From positions 1-64,000 of the forward strand of contig NZ_LWFF01000333.1 of NCBI RefSeq assembly GCF_001635685.1: a DNA stretch of 64,000 bases, given 5' to 3'. Under the pieces are notes generated by a model. That model was not told the origin of the DNA and did not search any database. It was given only the letters and a program-made list of their open reading frames with translations. Position numbers and translations under genes: made by a program. Positions 18,433 to 27,637 of the stretch are shown here, piece by piece. How positions within the stretch are numbered: the stretch's first letter is position 1; each line of letters starts with the position of its first letter. This DNA comes from Erythrobacter sp. HI0063. GTDB lineage: Bacteria > Pseudomonadota > Alphaproteobacteria > Sphingomonadales > Sphingomonadaceae.

Positions 18433-19614
18433 TCACTGCCCTCCCGTGTTGGCTTGCGGCCCACTGGATTGCGATGGCGGCGCCACCGGACCCACGCCGT
18501 TTGCGCTGCGGCGCCGATTGACTTCGGGCAGCGGCAGATAGGTCTGAACCCCGTCGGTCTCGACGATGGTCTTGTCCGTCTGGCTCAGCACGCGCTCCAT
18601 GGTTTCGTAATAGAGGCGCTGGCGCGTCACTTCGGGGGCGAGGCGGTATTGCTCGTACACCTTGTCGAACGCTTCGGCTTCACCCTCGGCTTGTGCGAGC
18701 ACCTGCTGGGCATATCCGCGCGCCTGGTTGCGGGCCGCATCGGCGTTCTGTTCGGCCACCGACACATCGCGGAAGGCATCCACGACATCGGCAGGCGGAT
18801 CGGCCTTGTCGATTTCGACACCGATTACGGTAATCCCGGCATTATAGGCGTCAAGCGCGCGCTGCATGCGCTCGCGCACGTCGAGTTCGATTTCCGCGCG
18901 GCCCTGGCCCGAGAACGTCTCGTCCAGTGTCTTTTCCGCGACCGAGGCGCGCATCGCCGCTTCGGCCACTTCGCGAACGGTTTCGATCGGATCGGCGAGG
19001 CTGAATTTGAAGCCCGCCAGATCCTTGATGTTCCAGCGCACGATATAGGAAAGGTCGACCAGGTTCTGGTCGCCCGTCAGGATCAGCTTCGCCTGCGCCC
19101 GGTTTTCGGGCACCTGGACGGCGCGCACGCCTTCCACGTCCTCGATCTCGACCGTTTCGATCGGCCAGGGCGCCGTCACCTTGAGGCCGGAATCGAGCAT
19201 GCGGGTGTAATTGCCGAGCGTTTTGACCACCGCCTTTTCCTGCGGTCCGACGAGATGGACGCTGGTGGCCACAAGGAGCAGCGCGACCAGACCGCCGATG
19301 ATCAGCGGCAGCCAGCTCTTGCCATTGGGACGCTGCGGGATGCGGAAATTGGGGCCACCGGGGCCACCCGGCCCACCGCTGCGGCGGCGCGGGCCTTCGG
19401 GGCCGCGATTCTTGAAAATGTCTTCGATATTGGCGGGACGGCGCGATCCGGGCCGATCGCCGCCACTGCCGGAACCACTGGGCGGAAGCCACGGATTGCG
19501 GGGGCCGCGCGATTTGTCGCCCGACGGCGTTTCTGATGAAGGCCCGTCATCCTTGCCGGAACCGCCATCACCATCCTTGGGCGGTTTGCCCCAAGGGTTG
19601 TCCTTGCCAGCCAT
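18433..19614 (-). CDS. hflK: protease modulator HflK
   Basis: The 393-aa protein begins MAGKDNPWGKPP and has a Gly/Asp/Pro-rich cytoplasmic N terminus (about 95 residues), a transmembrane helix at about residues 102-122, an SPFH domain, a coiled-coil-rich segment and a Gln/Pro tail. It pairs with HflC, encoded immediately downstream. The ATG at 19614 is chosen because the upstream extension is not family-like. Confidence 0.93.
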   Translation of the reverse strand: MAGKDNPWGKPPKDGDGGSGKDDGPSSETPSGDKSRGPRNPWLPPSGSGSGGDRPGSRRPANIEDIFKNRGPEGPRRRSGGPGGPGGPNFRIPQRPNGKSWLPLIIGGLVALLLVATSVHLVGPQEKAVVKTLGNYTRMLDSGLKVTAPWPIETVEIEDVEGVRAVQVPENRAQAKLILTGDQNLVDLSYIVRWNIKDLAGFKFSLADPIETVREVAEAAMRASVAEKTLDETFSGQGRAEIELDVRERMQRALDAYNAGITVIGVEIDKADPPADVVDAFRDVSVAEQNADAARNQARGYAQQVLAQAEGEAEAFDKVYEQYRLAPEVTRQRLYYETMERVLSQTDKTIVETDGVQTYLPLPEVNRRRSANGVGPVAPPSQSSGPQANTGGQ

Positions 19615-19749
19615 TGCCAGCCTGATCCTGTCGCCGAACCCGTCCAAAAGTCGCATGCCTGTCTTATAGGTATCGCGCCGCGGAAAAACAGGGGGGCGGG
19701 CGAAAATCAGGACTTGTGCCGCCGTTTTCGATGCTACACGCGCTCAGCC

Positions 19750-20712
19750 ATGGCCGAAACCGATATCGTCGCATCGCTTCCCGCCGCTCTGGCGGCACGG
19801 GTCCAGTCGGCCCGCATCGTCAAGGGGCGCGCTCTGGTGGTGCTCGACGCCGCCGGTCTGGACGCCGCCGGGCGCACGCGGATCGAAGCCGAACTGACCG
19901 AGGCTCTGTCGGAGCGAGAGGACGTGGACGAGGTCCAGGTGATCCAGACTGCCGAGCGGACCGCGCGCCGCCTGATCGCGGTGGGATCGGGCAAGGGCGG
20001 CGTGGGCAAATCGACGCTCGCCGCCAATCTCGCGATCGCGCTCCAGCGTTCCGGCCACAAGGTCGGGCTGGTCGATGCCGATATCTACGGCCCGTCGCAG
20101 CCGATGATCCTCGATACGCGGGACGCCAAGCCCGAAGCGAAGGACAACAAGTTGATCCCGGTCGAAAGCCGGTTCGGCGTGCCGGTGCTGTCGATGGGGC
20201 ATCTCGTCAAGCAGGGGCAGGCGATCGCCTGGCGCGGACCGATGGCGGGCAATGCGCTGTCGCAATTGATCGACGCGCATTGGGGCGAGACCGAGATTCT
20301 GATCGTGGATCTGCCGCCGGGCACGGGCGATGTGCAGCTGACCATGTTGCAGAAGTTCAAGCCCGCGGGCGCGGTGCTTGTGTCGACGCCACAGGATCTC
20401 GCGCTGATAGACGCGGTGCGCGCGGGCCATCTGTTCGACCAGGCGGGCGTGCCGGTGATCGGCCTGGTCGAGAACATGGCCGGATATGTCTGCCCCCATT
20501 GTGGCGAGCTGTCCGATCCGTTCGGCGCGGGCGGCGTTGAGGCGGCAGCGGCAAAGCTCGACCTGCCCTTCCTCGGCCGCATTCCGCTGGCGCTGGAAAT
20601 CCGCGAAGGCGGCGATGCAGGCGCGCCTCCGGCAGCGAGCGACGGCGTCCATGCGAAGCCCTTCGTCGCCATCGCCGAGAGACTGTCCGCGTGGCTGGCC
20701 GCGAACGGCTGA
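19750..20712 (+). CDS. mrp: Mrp/ApbC-family iron-sulfur cluster carrier ATPase
   Basis: The 320-aa protein has a short DUF59-like N-terminal domain (residues 1-65), a deviant P-loop GSGKGGVGKST at 79-89, and the Fe-S ligating CPHC at 248-251. It binds and transfers Fe-S clusters in an ATP-dependent manner. It begins 136 bp from hflK, facing away. Its last 22 bp overlap the start of the molybdoenzyme gene, so the two are probably co-translated. Confidence 0.93.
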   Translation: MAETDIVASLPAALAARVQSARIVKGRALVVLDAAGLDAAGRTRIEAELTEALSEREDVDEVQVIQTAERTARRLIAVGSGKGGVGKSTLAANLAIALQRSGHKVGLVDADIYGPSQPMILDTRDAKPEAKDNKLIPVESRFGVPVLSMGHLVKQGQAIAWRGPMAGNALSQLIDAHWGETEILIVDLPPGTGDVQLTMLQKFKPAGAVLVSTPQDLALIDAVRAGHLFDQAGVPVIGLVENMAGYVCPHCGELSDPFGAGGVEAAAAKLDLPFLGRIPLALEIREGGDAGAPPAASDGVHAKPFVAIAERLSAWLAANG

Positions 20713-22982
20713 GCGGTCTGGCGATCACGCGGCGCGGCCTCATCGCAGGCGCTGCGGCGGGCGGCGGATTGCTGCTGGCCTGGTATGTCTGGCCGCGCAG
20801 CTATTCCAGCGCGCTGGAGCCCGGCGCGCAGGAACATGGCTTCGGCGCCTGGCTGACCGTGGACGAGGGCGGTGTGGTGACGGTCGCGGTCCCGCAGCTC
20901 GAAATGGGGCAGGGCGTGACCACGCTGTTGCCGCAGATCGTGGCGATGGAGATGGGCGCGGCCTGGGGACAGGTCGCGGTCGCCCCCGTGCCGCCCAATG
21001 GCGCGCAGGCGAATATTCCGCTGGCGGCGAAATGGGCACCGCTCTGGTCCGCGCTGCCCGATCTGGCGGGTGAGCCCGACAGCTTCCTCGCGAACCGCTT
21101 CGCCCGCTCCGAACCGTTCGCCGCCACGGCGGGGGGCAGCACGCTGGCCGCTTTCGAAAGCGATTGCCGCGCGGCGGGCGCGGCGGCGCGGGCGATGCTG
21201 GCGATGGCGGCGGCGGAGCGCTGGGACGTCGCGTGGGAGGAATGCGAGGTCGCCGAGGGGATCGTGACGCATGGGCAGCGGCGCGCTCGCTTCGGCGAGC
21301 TGGCGGCGGAAGCCGCGCGGATGACGCCGCCCGATCCACCCCCGCTGCGGCCCCAGGCACCGATGGAAGAACCGCTGCCCGGCGATGTTCCGGCAAGCAG
21401 CGCCTATCCCCGCCTCGACCTGCCCGCCAAGGTCGATGGCAGCTTCCCCTTCGCGGGCGATATACGCCTGCCCGGCATGGTCTATGTCTCGATCAGGCAC
21501 GGGGCTTGGGGAATGCGCGAACTGGTCGGGTTCGAGGAGGAGGCCGCGCGCGGTCTAGGGCTGGTGGCGCTCGTGCGCTCGAAATTCTGGCTCGCGGCAG
21601 TGGCGGATAGCTGGTGGAAGGCGGACAGGGCGCTCGACAGGCTGCGACCGCGTTTTGCGGGGCCGGGTGGCGTGGAAAGCGACGCGGTCGAGACCACCCT
21701 GGGCGAGGCGCTCGAGCGCACGGATGTCGAGCGTCTTACGGTGCTGGGCGATACCGAGGCGATGCAGACGCCCACGCTCACCCGCCGTTACGACATCGCG
21801 CCCGCGCTCCACGCGCCGGTCGAGACTGCAAGCGCCACTGCGCTGTATCGCGACGGACGGCTGCAACTCTGGATCGCCAGCCAGGCTCCTGCCGCCGCGC
21901 GCCGGGTCGCGGCGAAGGCGATCGGCCTGTCCGAACGCGACGTGGCGATCTATCCGGTGGCGGCAGGCGGCAGCTTCGATGCGCGGCTGGAGAGCATGCA
22001 CGCGATTGAGGCGGCGCTGATCGCGCGCGAAGTAGGCCGCCCGGTGCAGTTGACATGGCCGCGCGGCGAGGAATTCAAGGCAGTGCCGCCGCGCACGCCT
22101 GCCGCCATCGCGCTCAGCGCCCGGCTCGACCCCAATACGGATCGCCAGCCGGTAGCGTGGCGCGCGAAATTGGCAATGCCTGCCACCATGCGCGAATTCG
22201 GCGCACGCCTGTTCGACGATCGCACCGTCGAGGCCGCGATCGAGGCGGCGGCGGGCGAGGCCGATCCGCTCGCCTGCGAAGGGGCGGTGCCGCCCTATGC
22301 GATCCCGAATGTCGTGGTCGATCACGCCCCGGTGACGATCGACCTGCCCACCACCCGGATGCGCGGCAATTCCGCCGCCTATACCGGCTTTGCCACCGAG
22401 TGCTTCCTCGACGAGCTGGCCGAAATCGCAGGGCGCGATCCGCTGCTTTATCGCCTGTCGCTGCTCGGCCAGGATGCGCGCGCCGCCACGGTTCTGCGCG
22501 CGGCGGCGCGGCTCGGCGAGTGGGATGGCGGCGTCGAAGGCACCTCGCAGGGATTGGCGTTGATCCGCATGGCGTTTGGCGAAGCGCGCGGCTTCATCGC
22601 CTGCGTCGCGCAGGCGCGGCTGGGCGAGGGCGGCGTGCGCGTCGATCGCCTGTCGGCGGTCGCGGATATCGGCCGCATTCCCAATCTCGATCTCGCGCGC
22701 CAGCAGATCGAGGGCGGGCTGATCTTCGGCCTCTCGCTCGCCACCGGGGCGAGCGCGGTCTATCGCGACGGCATGCCGGAAAATCGCCGCCTCGGCGCGC
22801 TGATGCTGCCGACGCTTGGCGATACGCCGGACCTGCGCGTGGATTTCCTCGCCAGTGAGGAAGCGCCTTTCGATCCGGGCGAGCTCGGCGTCGCAGTGGC
22901 GCCGCCCGCCATCGCCAATGCGCTGCACGCGGCGACCGGCCTGCGCTTCCGACGGCTTCCGCTCCTGTCGGAAGGGCTCTAG
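20691..22982 (+). CDS. xanthine dehydrogenase-family molybdopterin-binding subunit (IorB-like)
   Basis: The 763-aa protein resembles the large subunit of isoquinoline 1-oxidoreductase and related aldehyde oxidoreductases. The N terminus has a Tat-like signal (ITRRGLIAGAAAGGG, RR at 14-15), then an aldehyde-dehydrogenase-like repeat with VPQLEMGQGV, a PLEP-type Moco-binding region, and VAVAPPAIANALHAATG near the end. Such enzymes hydroxylate N-heterocycles or aldehydes with an Fe-S small subunit (IorA), which is missing from this neighbourhood. It starts at a GTG overlapping mrp and is 9 bp before hemH. Substrate unknown. Confidence 0.82.
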   Translation: MAGRERLSGLAITRRGLIAGAAAGGGLLLAWYVWPRSYSSALEPGAQEHGFGAWLTVDEGGVVTVAVPQLEMGQGVTTLLPQIVAMEMGAAWGQVAVAPVPPNGAQANIPLAAKWAPLWSALPDLAGEPDSFLANRFARSEPFAATAGGSTLAAFESDCRAAGAAARAMLAMAAAERWDVAWEECEVAEGIVTHGQRRARFGELAAEAARMTPPDPPPLRPQAPMEEPLPGDVPASSAYPRLDLPAKVDGSFPFAGDIRLPGMVYVSIRHGAWGMRELVGFEEEAARGLGLVALVRSKFWLAAVADSWWKADRALDRLRPRFAGPGGVESDAVETTLGEALERTDVERLTVLGDTEAMQTPTLTRRYDIAPALHAPVETASATALYRDGRLQLWIASQAPAAARRVAAKAIGLSERDVAIYPVAAGGSFDARLESMHAIEAALIAREVGRPVQLTWPRGEEFKAVPPRTPAAIALSARLDPNTDRQPVAWRAKLAMPATMREFGARLFDDRTVEAAIEAAAGEADPLACEGAVPPYAIPNVVVDHAPVTIDLPTTRMRGNSAAYTGFATECFLDELAEIAGRDPLLYRLSLLGQDARAATVLRAAARLGEWDGGVEGTSQGLALIRMAFGEARGFIACVAQARLGEGGVRVDRLSAVADIGRIPNLDLARQQIEGGLIFGLSLATGASAVYRDGMPENRRLGALMLPTLGDTPDLRVDFLASEEAPFDPGELGVAVAPPAIANALHAATGLRFRRLPLLSEGL

Positions 22983-22991
22983 AGCGAGGCC

Positions 22992-24020
22992 ATGACCTGG
23001 CAGCCCCAAACCCTCCCCGCAGACCATCCCCCCGTCCGTTCCGGCAGAATCGGCGTCCTGATCGTCAATCTCGGCACGCCCGACGGAGCCGATGCGAAAT
23101 CGGTGAAGCGCTATCTCGGCGAATTTCTGTCCGACAAGCGGGTGGTCGAAATTCCCGCGATCGCGTGGCAGCCGATCCTGCGCGGCATTATCCTCAACAC
23201 CCGTCCCAAGAAAAGCGCCCATGCATACCAACAGGTGTGGACCGAGGACGGATCGCCGCTGGCCGCGATCACCAAGGCGCAGGCCGAAAAGATGCAGGCG
23301 CGGCTGGGCGAGGGCGTCACGGTCGACTGGGCGATGCGCTACGGCAATCCGTCGATCCCCGAGCGGCTGACCGCCATGAAAGATGCGGGCTGCGAGCGCA
23401 TTCTGCTGGCCCCGCTCTATCCGCAATATTGCGCGGCGACGACGGCGACGGTTGTGGACAAGGCGGGGGAAACCCTGTCGAAAATGCGCTGGCAGCCGAG
23501 CCTGCGCACGCTGCCACCCTATCACGACGATCCGCTCTATATCGATGCCCTGGCCGATGATCTGGCGCGCCAGCTGGATGCGCTCGATTTCGAACCCGAA
23601 CTGCTCATGCTGAGCTTTCACGGCATGCCGGAGCGGACATTGCATCTGGGCGATCCCTATCACTGCCATTGCCAGAAGACTGCGCGGCTTTTGGAAGCGC
23701 GCATGAACCGGCCTGACTTAAGGTTTCGCACAACCTTCCAGTCCCGCTTCGGGCGCGCCAAATGGCTCGAACCCGCGACCGACACGGTGCTGGCCGAAGA
23801 GGGCGCGAAGGGTACCAGGCGCATTGCCATCGCCGCGCCGGGCTTTTCCGCCGATTGCCTCGAAACGCTGGAGGAACTGGCGATGCAGGGGCGCGATCAG
23901 TTCAAGGAAGCGGGGGGCGAGCATTTCGCGGCGCTTTCCTGCCTCAACACCTCGGATGCCGGGCTGACGATGCTGGAGGGGCTGTTGCGGCGCGAACTGG
24001 CGGGGTGGATTCCCGGCTGA
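22992..24020 (+). CDS. hemH: ferrochelatase
   Basis: The 342-aa enzyme has the HemH landmarks: an N-terminal VNLGTPDG, the SFHGMPERT segment with its active-site histidine, and a late APGFSADCLETLEEL with the conserved glutamates. It inserts Fe(II) into protoporphyrin IX at the membrane to form heme. The next gene, a cytochrome P450, uses heme, but a palindrome between the two suggests separate control. Confidence 0.94.
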   Translation: MTWQPQTLPADHPPVRSGRIGVLIVNLGTPDGADAKSVKRYLGEFLSDKRVVEIPAIAWQPILRGIILNTRPKKSAHAYQQVWTEDGSPLAAITKAQAEKMQARLGEGVTVDWAMRYGNPSIPERLTAMKDAGCERILLAPLYPQYCAATTATVVDKAGETLSKMRWQPSLRTLPPYHDDPLYIDALADDLARQLDALDFEPELLMLSFHGMPERTLHLGDPYHCHCQKTARLLEARMNRPDLRFRTTFQSRFGRAKWLEPATDTVLAEEGAKGTRRIAIAAPGFSADCLETLEELAMQGRDQFKEAGGEHFAALSCLNTSDAGLTMLEGLLRRELAGWIPG

Positions 24021-24026
24021 GAGGTG

Positions 24027-24042
24027 CTTACACATGTGTAAG
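24027..24042. promoter_or_regulatory. 16-bp perfect palindrome, candidate operator of the P450 gene
   Basis: CTTACACATGTGTAAG reads the same on both strands. It begins 6 bp after the hemH stop codon and ends 16 bp before the P450 ATG. The size and symmetry fit a TetR-type or similar dimeric repressor site. No regulator gene is adjacent. Confidence 0.6.
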
Positions 24043-24058
24043 TAATCCGGAGAGAGCC

Positions 24059-25441
24059 ATGGCCACCATAGCACCGCATCAGCCGGTCGAATTCACGCCA
24101 CAAAGCTGGCGCGACAGCCTGCCGGAAGAAGCGCTCGACCACATTCAGGGCGAAAAAGGCTGGCCGCTGGTCGGCCACACGTTCAATCAGCTTGCCGATC
24201 CGCATGCCTTCGCGCGGCGGATGTATGAGACCTATGGCCCCGTCTACAAGGTCCATACCATGGGCGGCTGGCACGTCGCACTGATCGGGGCGGAGGCGAA
24301 CGAGCTGATGCTGTTCGACCGGGCGAAGATCTTTTCCAGCGATCAGGGGTGGAGCCCGGTGCTGCATCGCCTGTTTCCCGGCGGGCTGATGCTGCTCGAT
24401 TTCGACCATCACCGCGCCGATCGCCGCGCGCTGTCGATCGCGTTCAAGCCCGGCCCCATGCGGCATTATGCGGACAGCCTCAATCGCGGGATTTCCGCGC
24501 GGATGGACGAGTGGGGTGCGGGGGATATGGAGTTCTATCCCGCCATCAAGCAATTGACGCTCGATCTGGCGGCGGACAGTTTCATCGGCCTGCCGTTCGG
24601 GCCGGAAGCGGACCGGATCAATCAGGCCTTCATCGACATGGTCCAGGCCTCGATCGCGCCGGTGCGCCGCCCGCTGCCCTTCACGAAGATGAAGAAGGGC
24701 GTCGATGGCCGCGCCTTCCTCGTCGACTATTTCACCCGCGAGACCGAACGCCGCAGGGCCGAGGGAGGCGGGCAGGACATGTTCAGCCAGTTCGCCACCG
24801 CCGAATTCGAAGACGGCAGCCTGATGAGCGTCGAAGCGGTCGTCGACCACATGAATTTCCTGATGATGGCGGCGCACGACACCATCACGTCGAGTGCGAC
24901 GTCTCTGGTGCACTTGCTGGCAAAAAATCCCGATTGGCAGGACAGGCTGCGCGAGGAATTGCGCGCGATCACGAACGATGGCGGCGGTCTGGCCTACGAG
25001 GATCTGGCCAAGCCCGAGCTGACCGAAATGGCGTTCAAGGAAGCGCTGCGGATGGTCCCGCCGGTGCCTTCGATCCCGCGCCGCGCGCTGAAGAGCTTCG
25101 AATTCGGCGGCTACACCATCCCGGCGGGCGCGCGGGTCGGGATCAATCCGCACCTTGTCCACCACATGGAAGAACACTGGCCCGATCCGGACCGGTTCGA
25201 TCCGCTGCGCTTCACGCCCGAGGCGGTGAAGGCGCGGCACAAATACGCCTGGGTGCCCTTCGGCGGCGGCGCGCATATGTGCCTGGGGCTCCACTTCGCC
25301 TATATGCAGATCAAGATCCTGATGGCGCAGATGCTGACGCGGTATCGCGTGGAGGTCGAGCCGGGTTACGAGCCGGAATGGCAGGCCTGGCCGATCCCGC
25401 AGCCCAAGGACGGCCTGAAGATCACGCTTCGGCCGCTTTAG
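24059..25441 (+). CDS. cytochrome P450
   Basis: The 460-aa soluble bacterial P450 has the I-helix AAHDT (271-275), the K-helix ExxR (EALR, 328-331) and the heme-thiolate loop FGGGAHMCLG with Cys408. It inserts one oxygen atom into an unknown substrate. A GGAGAGA ribosome site precedes the ATG. No ferredoxin or ferredoxin reductase gene is nearby, so electron donors must be encoded elsewhere. It lies just after hemH, from which it is separated by a 16-bp palindrome. Confidence 0.93.
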   Translation: MATIAPHQPVEFTPQSWRDSLPEEALDHIQGEKGWPLVGHTFNQLADPHAFARRMYETYGPVYKVHTMGGWHVALIGAEANELMLFDRAKIFSSDQGWSPVLHRLFPGGLMLLDFDHHRADRRALSIAFKPGPMRHYADSLNRGISARMDEWGAGDMEFYPAIKQLTLDLAADSFIGLPFGPEADRINQAFIDMVQASIAPVRRPLPFTKMKKGVDGRAFLVDYFTRETERRRAEGGGQDMFSQFATAEFEDGSLMSVEAVVDHMNFLMMAAHDTITSSATSLVHLLAKNPDWQDRLREELRAITNDGGGLAYEDLAKPELTEMAFKEALRMVPPVPSIPRRALKSFEFGGYTIPAGARVGINPHLVHHMEEHWPDPDRFDPLRFTPEAVKARHKYAWVPFGGGAHMCLGLHFAYMQIKILMAQMLTRYRVEVEPGYEPEWQAWPIPQPKDGLKITLRPL

Positions 25442-25471
25442 GCCCGAAGACCCCGGATTTCTTGCAAGCGA

Positions 25472-25630
25472 TCAGAAATCGATCGCGATGCCGTCTTTTA
25501 CCCAATCGCCATAGCGCGTCGGGCTCAGTTCCTCGTCCATCTCCGGCTTTTCCGGCTTGGGCGGCGGTTCGCTCGTCCAGTGGGCGGGCTTCTCGAAAGC
25601 TTCGGGACGTTTGGTGGCGCGCTTTTCCAT
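25472..25630 (-). CDS. DUF1674 / SdhAF4-like small protein
   Basis: A 52-aa protein starts at 25630 and ends with TRYGDWVKDGIAIDF, the conserved C-terminal signature of the DUF1674 family. The eukaryotic member SDHAF4 is a succinate dehydrogenase flavoprotein assembly factor; the bacterial role is inferred from that. The N-terminal part is Lys/Pro/Glu-rich and probably disordered. It is divergent from rsmB, an arrangement common in alphaproteobacteria. Confidence 0.85.
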   Translation of the reverse strand: MEKRATKRPEAFEKPAHWTSEPPPKPEKPEMDEELSPTRYGDWVKDGIAIDF

Positions 25631-25752
25631 AATGGTGAAATGCGCAGGCTGGCGCGAAGTTTCAAGCGTAGCCCCTGGTGCCGCATCGGCTTTACAGCAT
25701 TGCGCGAAAAACCGGTTCCCACTTATTCGCGCGATGCTTTAGGGGCAGCGCC

Positions 25753-26991
25753 ATGGCTCAACCCCCCGGTATCCACGCGCGCCGCGCCGCGCTTCGCCTG
25801 CTCGATGCCGTTCTCCGGCGGGGCGAGACGCTCGATGTCGCTTTCGGCGCGGCGACATCCGACATCCGCAAGTTCGAGGACAAGGCGCTCGCCCGCGCCA
25901 TTGCGAGCGAAACCCTGCGCTGGGCGATCGATTTCGACGCGCTGATCGACAGCGCCACGCGCCAGAATCTGCCCGACGATGCGAAAGCGCGGCAGGTCCT
26001 GCGGCTGATGCTGGCGCAATGGCTGCGACTGGGTACGCCGCTCCACGCCGTGATCGCGACCGGGCTTCCTTTGCTGTCTGGCGGACCACGCCGATTGGCG
26101 CACGGCGTCTTCTCGACTCTGACCAAGCGCGAAGCGAAACTGCCCAAGGCGCCGACGCTTCCCGATGCAGTCGCCGCGCGCTGGGGCGAGCGGGCGCAAG
26201 CCATCGCCGCCGGTCTGGCCGAGCCGCCCCCGCTCGACCTGACGCTGCGCGATTCCGCCCAAACCGAGCATTTCAAGACCCAGCTCGCCGCAGACAGCCT
26301 GATGCCCGGCCATCTGCGCCTGCCGCGCGGTGCTGCAGTCGAGACGCTACCCGGTTTCGAGGACGGTGCATGGTGGGTGCAGGATCTGGCGGCATCCCTG
26401 CCCGCGCGCCTGCTCGGGGCAGGGGAGGGCCGCACTGCGCTCGACCTGTGTGCTGCGCCGGGGGGCAAGACGCTGCAACTCGCGGCGCAGGGGTGGAAAG
26501 TGACCGCGCTCGATATTTCGAAGCAGCGGCTCGATCTCCTCAAGGCCAACCTCAAACGCACCGGTCTTTCCGCCGGGACGATCCGCGCCGATGCGCTGAA
26601 ATGGGAGCCGAAGCACCATTACGACGCGATTCTGATCGATGCGCCCTGTACCGCCACCGGCACTGCGCGCCGCCATCCCGATGTGCTCCACCGCATCGGC
26701 CCGCGCCAGATCGAGGAACTGACCGAACTGCAAACGGCGCTGCTGGAGCGCACGCAGGGCTGGCTGAAACCGGGCGGAACGCTGGTCTACACGGTCTGCT
26801 CGCTGGAGCGCGAGGAGGGGGAGGATCAGGCCGCGCGCGCCGCGCTCGATCCGGTTCCGATCACGCAGGACGAGCTACCGGACGGCGTGCAACCAACCGG
26901 CGAAGGCTGGCTACGCACCGATCCCGGCATGCTGTCGGACCAGGGCGGCATGGACGGGTTTTTCATCGCCCGATGGCGCGCCCCGGACTGA
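25753..26991 (+). CDS. rsmB: 16S rRNA (cytosine-C5) methyltransferase, RsmB/NOP2 family
   Basis: The 412-aa protein has a NusB-like N-terminal RNA-binding domain (about residues 1-140) and a SAM methyltransferase domain with DLCAAPGGKT (motif I), DAPCTATGTARRHPD (motif IV with its Cys) and YTVCSLEREEGE (catalytic Cys of motif VI). Both cysteines required for m5C chemistry are present. ATG 25753 is chosen at MAQPPGIHARRAAL, the family N terminus. It converges on msrA with 5 bp between stops. Confidence 0.92.
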   Translation: MAQPPGIHARRAALRLLDAVLRRGETLDVAFGAATSDIRKFEDKALARAIASETLRWAIDFDALIDSATRQNLPDDAKARQVLRLMLAQWLRLGTPLHAVIATGLPLLSGGPRRLAHGVFSTLTKREAKLPKAPTLPDAVAARWGERAQAIAAGLAEPPPLDLTLRDSAQTEHFKTQLAADSLMPGHLRLPRGAAVETLPGFEDGAWWVQDLAASLPARLLGAGEGRTALDLCAAPGGKTLQLAAQGWKVTALDISKQRLDLLKANLKRTGLSAGTIRADALKWEPKHHYDAILIDAPCTATGTARRHPDVLHRIGPRQIEELTELQTALLERTQGWLKPGGTLVYTVCSLEREEGEDQAARAALDPVPITQDELPDGVQPTGEGWLRTDPGMLSDQGGMDGFFIARWRAPD

Positions 26992-26996
26992 TAGCC

Positions 26997-27536
26997 TCAG
27001 GCGTCTTCCTTCAGATATTTCTGGAAGCTCTTGCGCAATTTCATCAGCTTGGGCGGAATCACCGCTTGGCAATAGGGATTGCGCTGGCCTTCGCCGGTCC
27101 AGTATTCCTGGTGATAGTCTTCCGCCGGATACCATTCGGCCGGGCCTTCGATCGTGGTCACCGCGTCCTTGTCGTGCTCGGCATTCCAGCGTTCGATCGC
27201 GGCTTCGGCTTCGCTGCGCTGTTCATCGTCCAAGGGGAAGATCGCGCTGCGATACTGGGTGCCGACATCGTTGCCCTGCCGGTTCAGCTGGCTCGGATCG
27301 TGCGTCCCCATGAACACGTCGTAAAGGTCGGCGAGCGCGATCCGGTCGGGATCGAACGTCACCCGCACCGCTTCGGCATGGCCGGTATTGCCGCTGCACA
27401 CCTGCTTGTACGTCGGATCGGAAACATCGCCGCCGATGTAGCCGCTCTCGACCTCGTCCACGCCGATCACGTCGTTCATCACCGCTTCGGTGCACCAGAA
27501 GCACCCGCCCGCCATGATCGCCTGTTGCTTAGCCAT
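26997..27536 (-). CDS. msrA: peptide-methionine (S)-S-oxide reductase
   Basis: The 179-aa MsrA has GGCFWC with catalytic C12 near its N terminus and the conserved GHAEAV and Tyr/Glu residues of the substrate pocket. It reduces methionine-S-sulfoxide, complementing MsrB at 13.1 kb. ATG 27536 gives MAKQQAIMAGG, the family start. It has no signal peptide and is cytoplasmic. Confidence 0.95.
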   Translation of the reverse strand: MAKQQAIMAGGCFWCTEAVMNDVIGVDEVESGYIGGDVSDPTYKQVCSGNTGHAEAVRVTFDPDRIALADLYDVFMGTHDPSQLNRQGNDVGTQYRSAIFPLDDEQRSEAEAAIERWNAEHDKDAVTTIEGPAEWYPAEDYHQEYWTGEGQRNPYCQAVIPPKLMKLRKSFQKYLKEDA

Positions 27537-27637
27537 TTGTAATCTCCTTCGCAAAGGGAGATAGGTACGGTGTGCCCGCTTGTCAGGGGGAGGCTGACCG
27601 GGCAGAAGCCGGTGCGACAAATCAGGGAGAGATTTCG

